A stretch of 39,762 bases of DNA from Candidatus Buchananbacteria bacterium (GTDB lineage Bacteria; Patescibacteriota; Patescibacteriia; 2-01-FULL-39-33), in contig CAIOLF010000051.1 of assembly GCA_903859075.1 (NCBI GenBank), positions 1 through 39,762 on the forward strand. The letters run 5' to 3'. Below are positions 30,672-37,513 of this stretch, piece after piece; the first letter of the stretch is position 1, and each line of letters opens with the position of its first letter. The position numbers and the translations under genes were made by a program. The notes beneath the pieces were generated by a model. The model did no database searches, was not told the DNA's origin, and worked only from the letters and a program-made list of their open reading frames with translations.

Positions 30672-30825
30672 TACAATCTATACACAATCTAAACCATCGG
30701 ATTTATCTGGTGGCATGATTGAAAGACTCATGACAATACTAACCCCCACGGTTAGCAACTTGTCATGAGCCATGTTTGGAAACGGACATGGGCCGAAAGG
30801 CTAGCTGGCGTGGGGTTTTGTGTTT
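30672..30825 (+). ncRNA. Candidate structured RNA with pseudoknot and terminator
   Basis: About 150 nt without an ORF. Helices in order: A, CCATCGGA/TCTGGTGG (30694-30713, two G.U pairs); B, a perfect 10-bp CTCATGACAA (30727-30736) / TTGTCATGAG (30760-30769), capped by CTAAC/GTTAG (30739-30755); C, CCATGT/ACATGG (30770-30791); D, GCC-GAAA-GGC (30792-30801), a GNRA tetraloop. The apical loop of B, CCCCACG (30744-30750), is complementary to CGTGGGG (30809-30815), which is followed by TTTTGTGTTT. So the loop either forms a pseudoknot or the 3' strand is free, as in a regulated terminator. It could be a riboswitch-like leader of the gene at 30855 or a free small RNA. I recognise no known class. 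Confidence 0.6.
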
Positions 30826-30854
30826 GTATAAAAAATTAATTATTTATTAAAAAT

Positions 30855-31295
30855 ATGTCAGAAACAAACAGTAATCATAACACCAAGCGGTTATTAATAA
30901 TCGTCTTGGCAATCATCTGTGTTATCATTGTTTTTTTTGTTGCCCTTGGAATATTAATTAGTAGTGTAGAAAAACAAAAAGCGGAAGCCGAATCAGTTAA
31001 ACAGCAAAGTCAGTTAATTATCAACGAACAGAAAGAGGATACAAGGCAAAGAAATCTTGATCGGTGCTATCAGGATGCTGACAGTCAATATAATTCTGTT
31101 TGGAGATCTAATTGCGATACCGTCTATCAAAATTGTCTGAGCAATAAAGCGACAAATTATCTTTACGCTAAAGTAAATTGCCAAATCTACAATCCCGAAA
31201 ATCCCAATTGTAATCTTCCTTCTGAAACAGCTAAAACTCTTGAATCGAGCAAGCAAAATGCTAGAAAAGAGTGTTTACAAAGGTATTCCAACTAA
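30855..31295 (+). CDS. Membrane-anchored Cys-rich protein, unknown function
   Basis: 146 residues. A polar start, one membrane segment (about 12-36), a Gln/Glu-rich helical stalk (about 38-65) and an extracytoplasmic part with five Cys (RCYQDAD, SNCDTVYQNCL, NCQIY, NPNCN, ECLQRY), suggesting disulfides. It follows the structured RNA by about 30 nt and may be controlled by it. No family recognised. The next gene starts 24 bp downstream. Confidence 0.68.
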   Translation: MSETNSNHNTKRLLIIVLAIICVIIVFFVALGILISSVEKQKAEAESVKQQSQLIINEQKEDTRQRNLDRCYQDADSQYNSVWRSNCDTVYQNCLSNKATNYLYAKVNCQIYNPENPNCNLPSETAKTLESSKQNARKECLQRYSN

Positions 31296-31319
31296 TTAAT
31301 CTAAATAATATATAATTCT

Positions 31320-33410
31320 ATGAAAAAATTAACATCCTGCATATTGTTCTCTCTGCTTATCTTCGTGGCTTTGCCTGTTGTGGTTGCTAGTGCCCAGACT
31401 GTTGGAGGAGGCGGTGGCGGTGGGGTTTCATATACTGCTCCAATCCCTCAAGTCATCACTCTTAACCCCGGCTGGAATGTCATCTCCGTTCCTAACCTCG
31501 TTAACTCTCACAGTTTTTCTTCTCTAGACAAGAACTTTGATATTAAATTGCTCGAGTCCGGCAAGTGGAAGAGCATGAGCCAGCTTAATCAAAGTGAGTT
31601 CCAACCACTCTTTGGCTACTTCGTTAAGAACAAAACTAAGACCAGTCAGACTTTAACCTTGAATTACAAAGGCAATGTCTCAGCAGATGAAGTCAAGTTC
31701 TCCAGGCAGATGAAAGATGGCATTAATGTTATCGGTATTGCCAATCCTCAATACGCCTTAAAGCAATCAGATCCTAACTCTGGTAAAGATAACGCCAGCA
31801 GTATCCTAGGAGACACCAATAAATGCGTCATAGCTCTCTTTGACTTCACCTATACCAACCCCGATGACTCTTCAGTTAAGATTTCCCAAGGGTGGCTACT
31901 CAAGAATATTTTTAGTTTCAAGAAGATTAAGGATCTCAAAGAAACCAAGGCTTATGGCGTCTGGCTCAAGAAAGATTGCCAGTATAAGGGATATCAAGAA
32001 CCTACTGCTCCGGTTATTCAAATAGGCCAATTGACTGTAAGCAAGAATTCAGGATATTCAGACATTAATGCTGTCGCCAATATGACTAATGTTAGAATTG
32101 GTGAATATGTCTTTAGTGCTGCCAATGAAGACCTGATCCTTCGTTCTTTAAATCTTAACTTCCTCTTTGGTTATGACAAAGTAAGAAATGTCCGTTTAGT
32201 TATCGATGGCACTACTCTTGATACTGTTTCCCAATTATCTTCCAGCTCAACCATTTACTCTCTCAATCTTTTTAAATTATCTCAAGGTCAAAGCAAAGCC
32301 ATTTCAATTTATGCCGATATTAATACTGACGCCACCGGAACGATTCAAACTCAAATCGCTAACCAGTCTGATGTCATGGCTATGGGAACGAGTTATGGCG
32401 TAATGGCTAATGTCTCAGGCACTCCGGCAATAGGTCAGACAGTCTCAATCATTAATTCTAAGATAATCGCTTTTCAAAATTCTGTTAATTATAGTTTGAT
32501 TCCTGCAGGCGTAAGCGGTGTTAACTTGGCCACTGTCTTTTTTCAGGCAAGGGACGGGAGTTTTAAAATAGACAACCTGGCTTTTAAATCGGCTACCCAG
32601 GCAACCAGTATAGAAAACATCCGCCTAGTTTCGAATAATACCGTTATTGCCTCCGGCAGGACGAATCAAGATAATCAGATTAAATTCAGTGACATTAATT
32701 TTGTCATCCCCAATGGAACCGTTGCCAACTTGAGATTAGTTGCTGACATCTCCCCAGTCAATTTCATCTCCGGAGAAATATTCCGCTTTGATTTAGATCC
32801 TACGGGTTTTGCAGCTCAAGAAGTGGCAACCGGTAATGCAGTGCCTAGTTATGAATCATCAAATCCTATCATTGGCAATCAGATAGTAGTCAGAAAGAGC
32901 GTACTCCATATCACCACTCTTCAGTCATCAGGGATTTTAGTTAATGGCGACAATAATTTAATTAGATTTAGTGTTGCCTCCGATGTTGTAGGCCCTATCA
33001 GTTGGAAGAAGATCACTCTTAATTCTCAGGTTTCGGATGGTATTAATCTTTCCAACCTTCGTCTGTATGATGGCGCCAACAATTTAATCAACACTGACAT
33101 TACTCTTCAAGCCAATGGCGATATTATCATAGAGTTACCACAAGAGGAGTATGTACCAGCGGGAGTCTCTAATAGCTACATTTTAAAAGCAACGGTGGAT
33201 GGTACAGAAGTTCCTAATGCCTTCATCTCTACACGGATTAAGGGATCTATCGGCACTTTAGGCACAACTTCAGCCTATAACCCCAACATTGATAATTTCA
33301 TCTGGTCCGATCTCTCTTCTGGTGACAGTCACTCTTTGACTTCTTCTGATTGGTGCGATGCCAATTATGTGATGACCTTGCCTTCCAATTCCTATATCCT
33401 AACCAAATAA
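31320..33410 (+). CDS. Secreted surface-type protein with Gly-rich mature N-terminus
   Basis: 696 residues. A signal peptide (1-25, ending VVASAQT) is followed by a seven-Gly run, then a domain starting LNPGWNVISVPNLV (about 45-235) with WLLKNIFSFKKI and AYGVWLKKDC. Three to four further beta-rich repeats of about 110-150 residues follow (each with a strand pattern such as NVRLVIDGT, NIRLVSNNT, NLRLYDGAN), typical of stacked Ig-like surface modules. No sorting signal or C-terminal membrane segment is seen. It is Asn/Ser/Thr-rich, as expected of a secreted protein. Could serve in attachment to a host cell. Ends at a terminator. Confidence 0.72.
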   Translation: MKKLTSCILFSLLIFVALPVVVASAQTVGGGGGGGVSYTAPIPQVITLNPGWNVISVPNLVNSHSFSSLDKNFDIKLLESGKWKSMSQLNQSEFQPLFGYFVKNKTKTSQTLTLNYKGNVSADEVKFSRQMKDGINVIGIANPQYALKQSDPNSGKDNASSILGDTNKCVIALFDFTYTNPDDSSVKISQGWLLKNIFSFKKIKDLKETKAYGVWLKKDCQYKGYQEPTAPVIQIGQLTVSKNSGYSDINAVANMTNVRIGEYVFSAANEDLILRSLNLNFLFGYDKVRNVRLVIDGTTLDTVSQLSSSSTIYSLNLFKLSQGQSKAISIYADINTDATGTIQTQIANQSDVMAMGTSYGVMANVSGTPAIGQTVSIINSKIIAFQNSVNYSLIPAGVSGVNLATVFFQARDGSFKIDNLAFKSATQATSIENIRLVSNNTVIASGRTNQDNQIKFSDINFVIPNGTVANLRLVADISPVNFISGEIFRFDLDPTGFAAQEVATGNAVPSYESSNPIIGNQIVVRKSVLHITTLQSSGILVNGDNNLIRFSVASDVVGPISWKKITLNSQVSDGINLSNLRLYDGANNLINTDITLQANGDIIIELPQEEYVPAGVSNSYILKATVDGTEVPNAFISTRIKGSIGTLGTTSAYNPNIDNFIWSDLSSGDSHSLTSSDWCDANYVMTLPSNSYILTK

Positions 33411-33427
33411 GCGTTTTAAGATATGCC

Positions 33428-33462
33428 AAAAGCCCCTGGAATCTTGTCTTTCTGGGGCTTTT
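33428..33462 (+). terminator. Intrinsic terminator after the surface-type protein
   Basis: AAAAGCCCC (33428-33436) pairs with GGGGCTTTT (33454-33462); T-rich sequence follows. Confidence 0.75.
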
Positions 33463-33520
33463 AGGTGTTTGCCATTTTCAATAATTAATGGCAGAATTAT
33501 AACAAATTACCAATAATATT

Positions 33521-34567
33521 ATGGCTACATTATTTGTCTTCCTATTCCTGGCTTCCCTGGTAGTTTTAGTCGTGGGTCTCATCAAGCCGTCTTGGGTCAT
33601 CAAGTGGGGCCAAAAGAGAGGTCGCAAGCAAGTTGGCCTGTACTATAGCATTTCTACAATAGTATTCTTCTTCCTCATAGCCGCCTTTGCCCCTCCAGTA
33701 GAGAAAACAAACATTAAAGCAGATAAGTCAGTGGAGAATGCTTCAATTACCACTTCAACCTCTACCACTACTCCTAATACCTCTACTTCTACCATTGACT
33801 CTGTTGTTTCTTCTTCTGATCCGAATCTAAGCAGTCCCTTGAATGAGGTTACTAATTCTAATCAGACAGCCGCTCAGGCAAGTGTGGTTAGTCCGACAGT
33901 TTCCCCAGCAGCCAATCAGCCTGTCAAAACTTCAGATACTCCTCAGCTTTTCAAAGTCACTAAAGTTGTTGATGGCGATACGATAGAAATTAGTACTGGT
34001 GAAAGAGTCAGGTATATCGGCATGGACACTCCGGAGACAGTTGATCCCAGGAAGTCGGTGCAGTGTTTTGGCAAAGAAGCTAGCAACAAGAATAAGGAAC
34101 TAGTCGAAGGCAAGGAAGTCAGATTGGTTAAAGATATTTCCGACAAAGACAAGTATGGAAGACTGCTAAGATATGTTTATGTCGGGGATACTTTTATAAA
34201 TTTGGAATTAGTTAAACAAGGATATGCTAGCTCATACAGCTATCCGCCGGACATCAAATACCAATCCCAGATACTTCAAGCTCAGAAAGATGCACAAGTC
34301 GCTAAGCTAGGTCTTTGGTCTGCTTGCGATGGCACTCAAGCGGTTGCTACCACTACTGTCGTTGTTCCTCAGGCTACCACTCAAACTCAAGGAAGTAATG
34401 GTTGCGATATTAAAGGTAATATAAGTTCAGGAGGAAAAATTTACCATCTGCCTGGCTGTGGCAGTTATGATAAGACAGTAATTGATGAAAGTGCTGGTGA
34501 AAAATGGTTTTGCACTGAGGCCGAGGCAGTGGCCGCAGGATGGAGGAAAGCATTAAATTGTCCGTAG
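33521..34567 (+). CDS. Membrane-anchored thermonuclease with C-terminal sunset-like domain
   Basis: 348 residues. Two N-terminal membrane segments (about 3-22 and 40-57), a long Ser/Thr linker (about 65-140), a staphylococcal-nuclease domain (about 143-270) and a C-terminal domain of about 50 residues with GCDIKGNISSGGKIYHLPGC and WFCTEAEAVAAGWRKA, a pattern seen at the end of secreted nucleases (sunset-type). Nuclease residues: VVDGDTIEI, RVRYIGMDTPET (Arg, Asp, Glu) and DKYGRLLRYVY (second Arg). The nuclease would face outside and degrade DNA or RNA from the surroundings or a host cell, giving nucleotides that CPR cells cannot make. Confidence 0.88.
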   Translation: MATLFVFLFLASLVVLVVGLIKPSWVIKWGQKRGRKQVGLYYSISTIVFFFLIAAFAPPVEKTNIKADKSVENASITTSTSTTTPNTSTSTIDSVVSSSDPNLSSPLNEVTNSNQTAAQASVVSPTVSPAANQPVKTSDTPQLFKVTKVVDGDTIEISTGERVRYIGMDTPETVDPRKSVQCFGKEASNKNKELVEGKEVRLVKDISDKDKYGRLLRYVYVGDTFINLELVKQGYASSYSYPPDIKYQSQILQAQKDAQVAKLGLWSACDGTQAVATTTVVVPQATTQTQGSNGCDIKGNISSGGKIYHLPGCGSYDKTVIDESAGEKWFCTEAEAVAAGWRKALNCP

Positions 34568-34644
34568 AAAAGTTATATATTTTTTGCTAGCGTAATTTTA
34601 AAATGGTAAAATTAAAATAATAATTAACTTAACAACTCAACAAT

Positions 34645-34854
34645 ATGGCAGCCGACCCACAAGTAATCGCAGCCACTCATGCAGTTGCCAAGACGATAGC
34701 AGTCTATGGAAGCATTGCTGTTTTGCTAGCCGCTATTATTGGCATACCACTAGGATTGCTTGTCAGATCACTTGAGAATAAAGCAGCGAAACTCGGCAGG
34801 GATTTCAGAGGCAGAAAAAACAAACGCAAGAATATAGTTAAAGATAATTTCTAA
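34645..34854 (+). CDS. Small single-span membrane protein
   Basis: 69 residues. One hydrophobic segment (about 17-42, AVYGSIAVLLAAIIGIPLGLLV) and a basic C-terminal tail (RDFRGRKNKRKN). No family recognised. It is the last gene of the rightward run and faces the FadL-like gene tail to tail. The 60 bp between them holds the minus-strand terminator. Confidence 0.55.
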   Translation: MAADPQVIAATHAVAKTIAVYGSIAVLLAAIIGIPLGLLVRSLENKAAKLGRDFRGRKNKRKNIVKDNF

Positions 34855-34862
34855 AAATAAAG

Positions 34863-34892
34863 GAGGGCAGAGATATGGTGGTCTCTGCCCTC
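34863..34892 (-). terminator. Terminator of the FadL-like gene
   Basis: A perfect 11-bp stem GAGGGCAGAGA (34863-34873) / TCTCTGCCCTC (34882-34892); the minus strand continues CTTTATTTTTA. Confidence 0.8.
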
Positions 34893-34913
34893 GGGTTGGT
34901 GTGCCTTTACGTT

Positions 34914-36104
34914 TCACTTGCCAAAAAATCGGGTAACACTGAGTGAGACAAGATTGGCACTATCTTTGTACTCTCCCGGTGCTACAAACCCATGATGATG
35001 GTCAACTTTGCGTTCGCCCCAGCCGTAGTTATAGCCGAGATCCAAACGCCAGTTTTTGCTGGGCGTGTATCCGAAGCCAACTCCAACGCCCGGGCCAGGA
35101 ACTTCTGGGGCAATAGGACTTTGCGTCGCTTTGGGAATCGCCGCTGTATGCCAGCAAAATCCTGCACGCAACATTAGTTTGTCCGTTGCTGCATACTCAG
35201 CCCCAATGTTTGCACTGAAGTTGCTGTGCCAATTCATCGCCTGGCGATAGGTGAATAGTCCGCCTAGTTTGGCCGTCATGTTCTTGTCCGCTTCATAGTT
35301 GTACCAAGTGCCATCCAATAGAAGTGTCAATCGCTGGTTGGCTTTGATCTTGAGTCCCACTCCTAGTCGTCCCGGAAATGTAAACTCTGTTTCCATTTTG
35401 GTTTTAAGAAGCGGTAATCCCAGAAGTGACAACTTGGTTGAACCGTTAAGCGGTGTCTTGTTGGGTAGTACGCCGGAGATGCCGAAAGTCACTGAGTCAT
35501 TAAAGCGATAAAGCAGTCCTGCGCCAACACTTACTCCTATGCCGGTGGCGTTAGCATCCATGCCAATCGCTTCAACCGGTCTTCCGACAAGTTGGACTGG
35601 TGCCACATTGGTAAACTGCGCATAACCGACATTGAGATTCAGTCCTAGCGACAATTTATCAAATCGGTAAGCGATGGCAGGAACTATTTCCGTCATATTG
35701 AGCATGCCTTCTTTCCAGGGAAAGTCTCCTTTGTATTTGCCTCCCAGACCGCCGACCACATGCCAACCGATACCGCCACTTAAGCGATCGGTCAGACGAG
35801 TGGAAAAGCCGCCGAAGGGCATAGCCAGAAGTTCTTTCTCTGAATTTTTGGAGTAGCCCGCATTCTCATATCGGGCTCCCGCAAGTATCCCCTCCATGCC
35901 GCACTGTAAAGCAGTGTTTTCGATGAGGGTCAACCCTGCGGGGTTATAGTAGTACGCCGAGGCATCGATGGGATCGGCAATTTGTGCACCGCACATTGCC
36001 ATAGCCCTGGGTCCGACGCTAGCGCTTACCCTGTTGACACCTCCGGCTGAAGCCAAAGGCGAAATCAACATGGTTATGGCCATCATTATTGCTATTGTTT
36101 TCAC
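34914..36104 (-). CDS. FadL/OmpP1-like outer-membrane beta-barrel protein
   Basis: 396 residues. A classic Sec signal peptide (1-20, LISPLASA) and then SVGPRAMAMCGAQIADPIDASAYYYNPAGL, the hallmark N-terminus of the FadL/OmpP1/TodX family of hydrophobic-compound channels. The rest shows alternating amphipathic strands ending in LVSLSVTRFFGK, consistent with a 14-strand barrel. Such proteins need an outer membrane, which CPR bacteria are thought to lack. Start is GTG at 36104 with AAGGAG 7 nt upstream. It is divergent from the acyl-ACP-reductase-like gene. The predicted protein has no frameshift. It may be a recent acquisition from a diderm donor, or point to an unusual envelope. Confidence 0.82.
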   Translation of the reverse strand: MKTIAIMMAITMLISPLASAGGVNRVSASVGPRAMAMCGAQIADPIDASAYYYNPAGLTLIENTALQCGMEGILAGARYENAGYSKNSEKELLAMPFGGFSTRLTDRLSGGIGWHVVGGLGGKYKGDFPWKEGMLNMTEIVPAIAYRFDKLSLGLNLNVGYAQFTNVAPVQLVGRPVEAIGMDANATGIGVSVGAGLLYRFNDSVTFGISGVLPNKTPLNGSTKLSLLGLPLLKTKMETEFTFPGRLGVGLKIKANQRLTLLLDGTWYNYEADKNMTAKLGGLFTYRQAMNWHSNFSANIGAEYAATDKLMLRAGFCWHTAAIPKATQSPIAPEVPGPGVGVGFGYTPSKNWRLDLGYNYGWGERKVDHHHGFVAPGEYKDSANLVSLSVTRFFGK

Positions 36105-36168
36105 TAGAGTTCTCCTTGTGTTTTTTGGCTTAATTTGAAGGTTCGGTCATGAAATATCTGAACATTAA

Positions 36169-36197
36169 ATATTACTATAATTTAGATAAAAAGTCAA
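36169..36197 (-). promoter_or_regulatory. Promoter of the FadL-like gene
   Basis: Minus strand: TTGACT (36197-36192), 17-nt spacer, TAATAT (36174-36169). Confidence 0.6.
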
Positions 36198-36261
36198 TGG
36201 TTGACCTTATCGGGCTGGACAAATTTATAATATTGTGCTATTATTATATATTGATGATTTC

Positions 36262-36270
36262 TGCTATAAT
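36262..36270 (+). promoter_or_regulatory. Extended -10 promoter of the reductase-like gene
   Basis: TGCTATAAT (36262-36270), giving a leader of about 45 nt before ATG 36322. A further TTGACC (36201-36206) with TATAAT (36226-36231, 19-nt spacer) lies upstream as a possible second promoter. Confidence 0.55.
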
Positions 36271-36321
36271 GGAGACTGAATAAGAGGAATGTACCTTCAC
36301 ATTACACTTGGGAGACATAAC

Positions 36322-37455
36322 ATGCAAACCAGAAAGAAACGAATTGTTTTGAGGACCTTCAATGTCCTGCTGGCTGCTGTCCGCGACTTGTTAATTTTGC
36401 TCCTGCCATCATTTTTTGGTCGATTGCTGATCACGAAAGGTGATTATGCCTTCTTGATTCATCCGCGCGATTTGGATGACGTATCAAGAAAGTATACCTT
36501 CTCAAAATATTTCAATCCTAAATTAGTACGTTGGACAATAAGGCATATGTGGCCTGTTATTGGTTCACGGATTACAGGATTGAAGTCTTTGGAGGATGGT
36601 AGGGAATTGGTTGGCTATCTAATGATCTGCCCCATTACGGCAGAACAGATGCATACCGATCGCAAACTGGCACAGAAACGGATTTTGCAGACAGTGCAGT
36701 TGGCTGAAAAGCTCGGCTGTAAGACTATCGGCTTGGGAGCGTTGTCGGCATCGATGACAAGAGGCGGGGAATATCTGGTGGATAAGGTGAAGATCGGAGT
36801 TACAACCGGTCATGCCTATACCACCCTGGTGATTATTCAGACAGTTGAAGAAATCGCCAGGCGCAAAGGCATCAATCTGAAAGAAAAAACCGTAGCGGTT
36901 TTAGGGGCAGCTGGACTTATGGGCAATCCATGTTCCAATCTGCTGGCTCAGAACGGCATCGGCAGACTCTTGATGATTGATCGCCCGCAGAATCAGGAAA
37001 CCTTGAGGCAACTGACACTGGGAGTCAATCCCCATTGCCAGGTTGATATCTCAACCGACCTCAACTCGCTCAAAGAGGCTGACATCATTGTCGTGGTGAC
37101 TAACGCGCTTTCGGCTATCGTCAAACCGGAGCACTTGAAGGAAGGAGCGATCCTTGTCGACGACAGTCAGCCGCGCAATACCTCGCCGGCGCTATTGAAA
37201 GCCAGGCCAGACGTCTTGATTCTTGATGTGGTCGCATCCGCACCAGGAGTCCATACCCACTTCCCGCTGGATTTTCCTTGCAAGCATGATGTCTTCACCT
37301 GTATGGGTGAAGTGTTGATCCTCGCCGCGCATGGCTGGAAAGACAATTATGCCATCGGAAAATTCGATTATGGTCTAGTTGCGGAAATTGCCGATTTGGC
37401 CAAAGCAGTTGGGCTTTGTCCGGCGCCGTTCCGCAGCTTTAACCAGCTCGTCTAG
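36322..37455 (+). CDS. Acyl-ACP-reductase-like NAD(P)-dependent oxidoreductase
   Basis: 377 residues. A hydrophobic N-terminal stretch (about 12-37), a domain beginning DYAFLIHPRDLDDVSRKY, a TTGHAYTTLVIIQTVEE segment, a Rossmann motif VAVLGAAGLMGNPCSNLLA (about 192-210) and a C-terminal DVFTCMGEVLILAAHGW with Cys327. The last motif matches the catalytic-Cys region of cyanobacterial acyl-ACP reductase, which reduces fatty acyl-ACP to fatty aldehyde. The order of all four motifs fits that family. Start ATG 36322 was preferred over 36289 because GGGAG lies 7 nt upstream. Divergent from the FadL-like gene; both would handle fatty compounds. A terminator overlaps its stop. Confidence 0.72.
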   Translation: MQTRKKRIVLRTFNVLLAAVRDLLILLLPSFFGRLLITKGDYAFLIHPRDLDDVSRKYTFSKYFNPKLVRWTIRHMWPVIGSRITGLKSLEDGRELVGYLMICPITAEQMHTDRKLAQKRILQTVQLAEKLGCKTIGLGALSASMTRGGEYLVDKVKIGVTTGHAYTTLVIIQTVEEIARRKGINLKEKTVAVLGAAGLMGNPCSNLLAQNGIGRLLMIDRPQNQETLRQLTLGVNPHCQVDISTDLNSLKEADIIVVVTNALSAIVKPEHLKEGAILVDDSQPRNTSPALLKARPDVLILDVVASAPGVHTHFPLDFPCKHDVFTCMGEVLILAAHGWKDNYAIGKFDYGLVAEIADLAKAVGLCPAPFRSFNQLV

Positions 37456-37490
37456 GACCTATCCTCGTGATAGGTCCTTCTTTATTTTTG
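37454..37490 (+). terminator. Intrinsic terminator of the reductase-like gene
   Basis: A perfect 10-bp stem AGGACCTATC (37454-37463) / GATAGGTCCT (37469-37478) followed by TCTTTATTTTT. The stem begins within the stop codon. Confidence 0.88.
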
Positions 37491-37497
37491 TAAAATG

Positions 37498-37506
37498 TGC
37501 TATAAT
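37498..37506 (+). promoter_or_regulatory. Extended -10 promoter of the histidine kinase gene
   Basis: TGCTATAAT at 37498-37506, only 7 nt from the ATG at 37514, so the transcript is probably leaderless or nearly so. Confidence 0.65.
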
Positions 37507-37513
37507 ATTAGAT

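Larger units (their letters stand above)
24345..34860. mobile_element. Putative integrated element at tRNA-Asn (right end uncertain)
   Basis: A serine recombinase abuts a tRNA gene and is followed by about 10 kb of small accessory genes unlike the housekeeping genes to the left: zinc ribbons, ribbon-helix-helix and SymE-like proteins, an ArdC-N-like protein, a structured RNA, a secreted protein and a nuclease. The left limit is taken as the tRNA 3' end. I found no second copy of the tRNA end on the right, so the right limit (before the FadL-like gene) is a guess. No relaxase, coupling protein, replicase or phage structural gene was seen, so it is an integrative element of unknown transfer mode, or a decayed one. 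Confidence 0.5.

Noticed and set aside
30672..30825. tmRNA, RNase P RNA, SRP RNA or hammerhead identity for the structured RNA
   Set aside because: None of their conserved core sequences is present, so it is left as an unclassified RNA.
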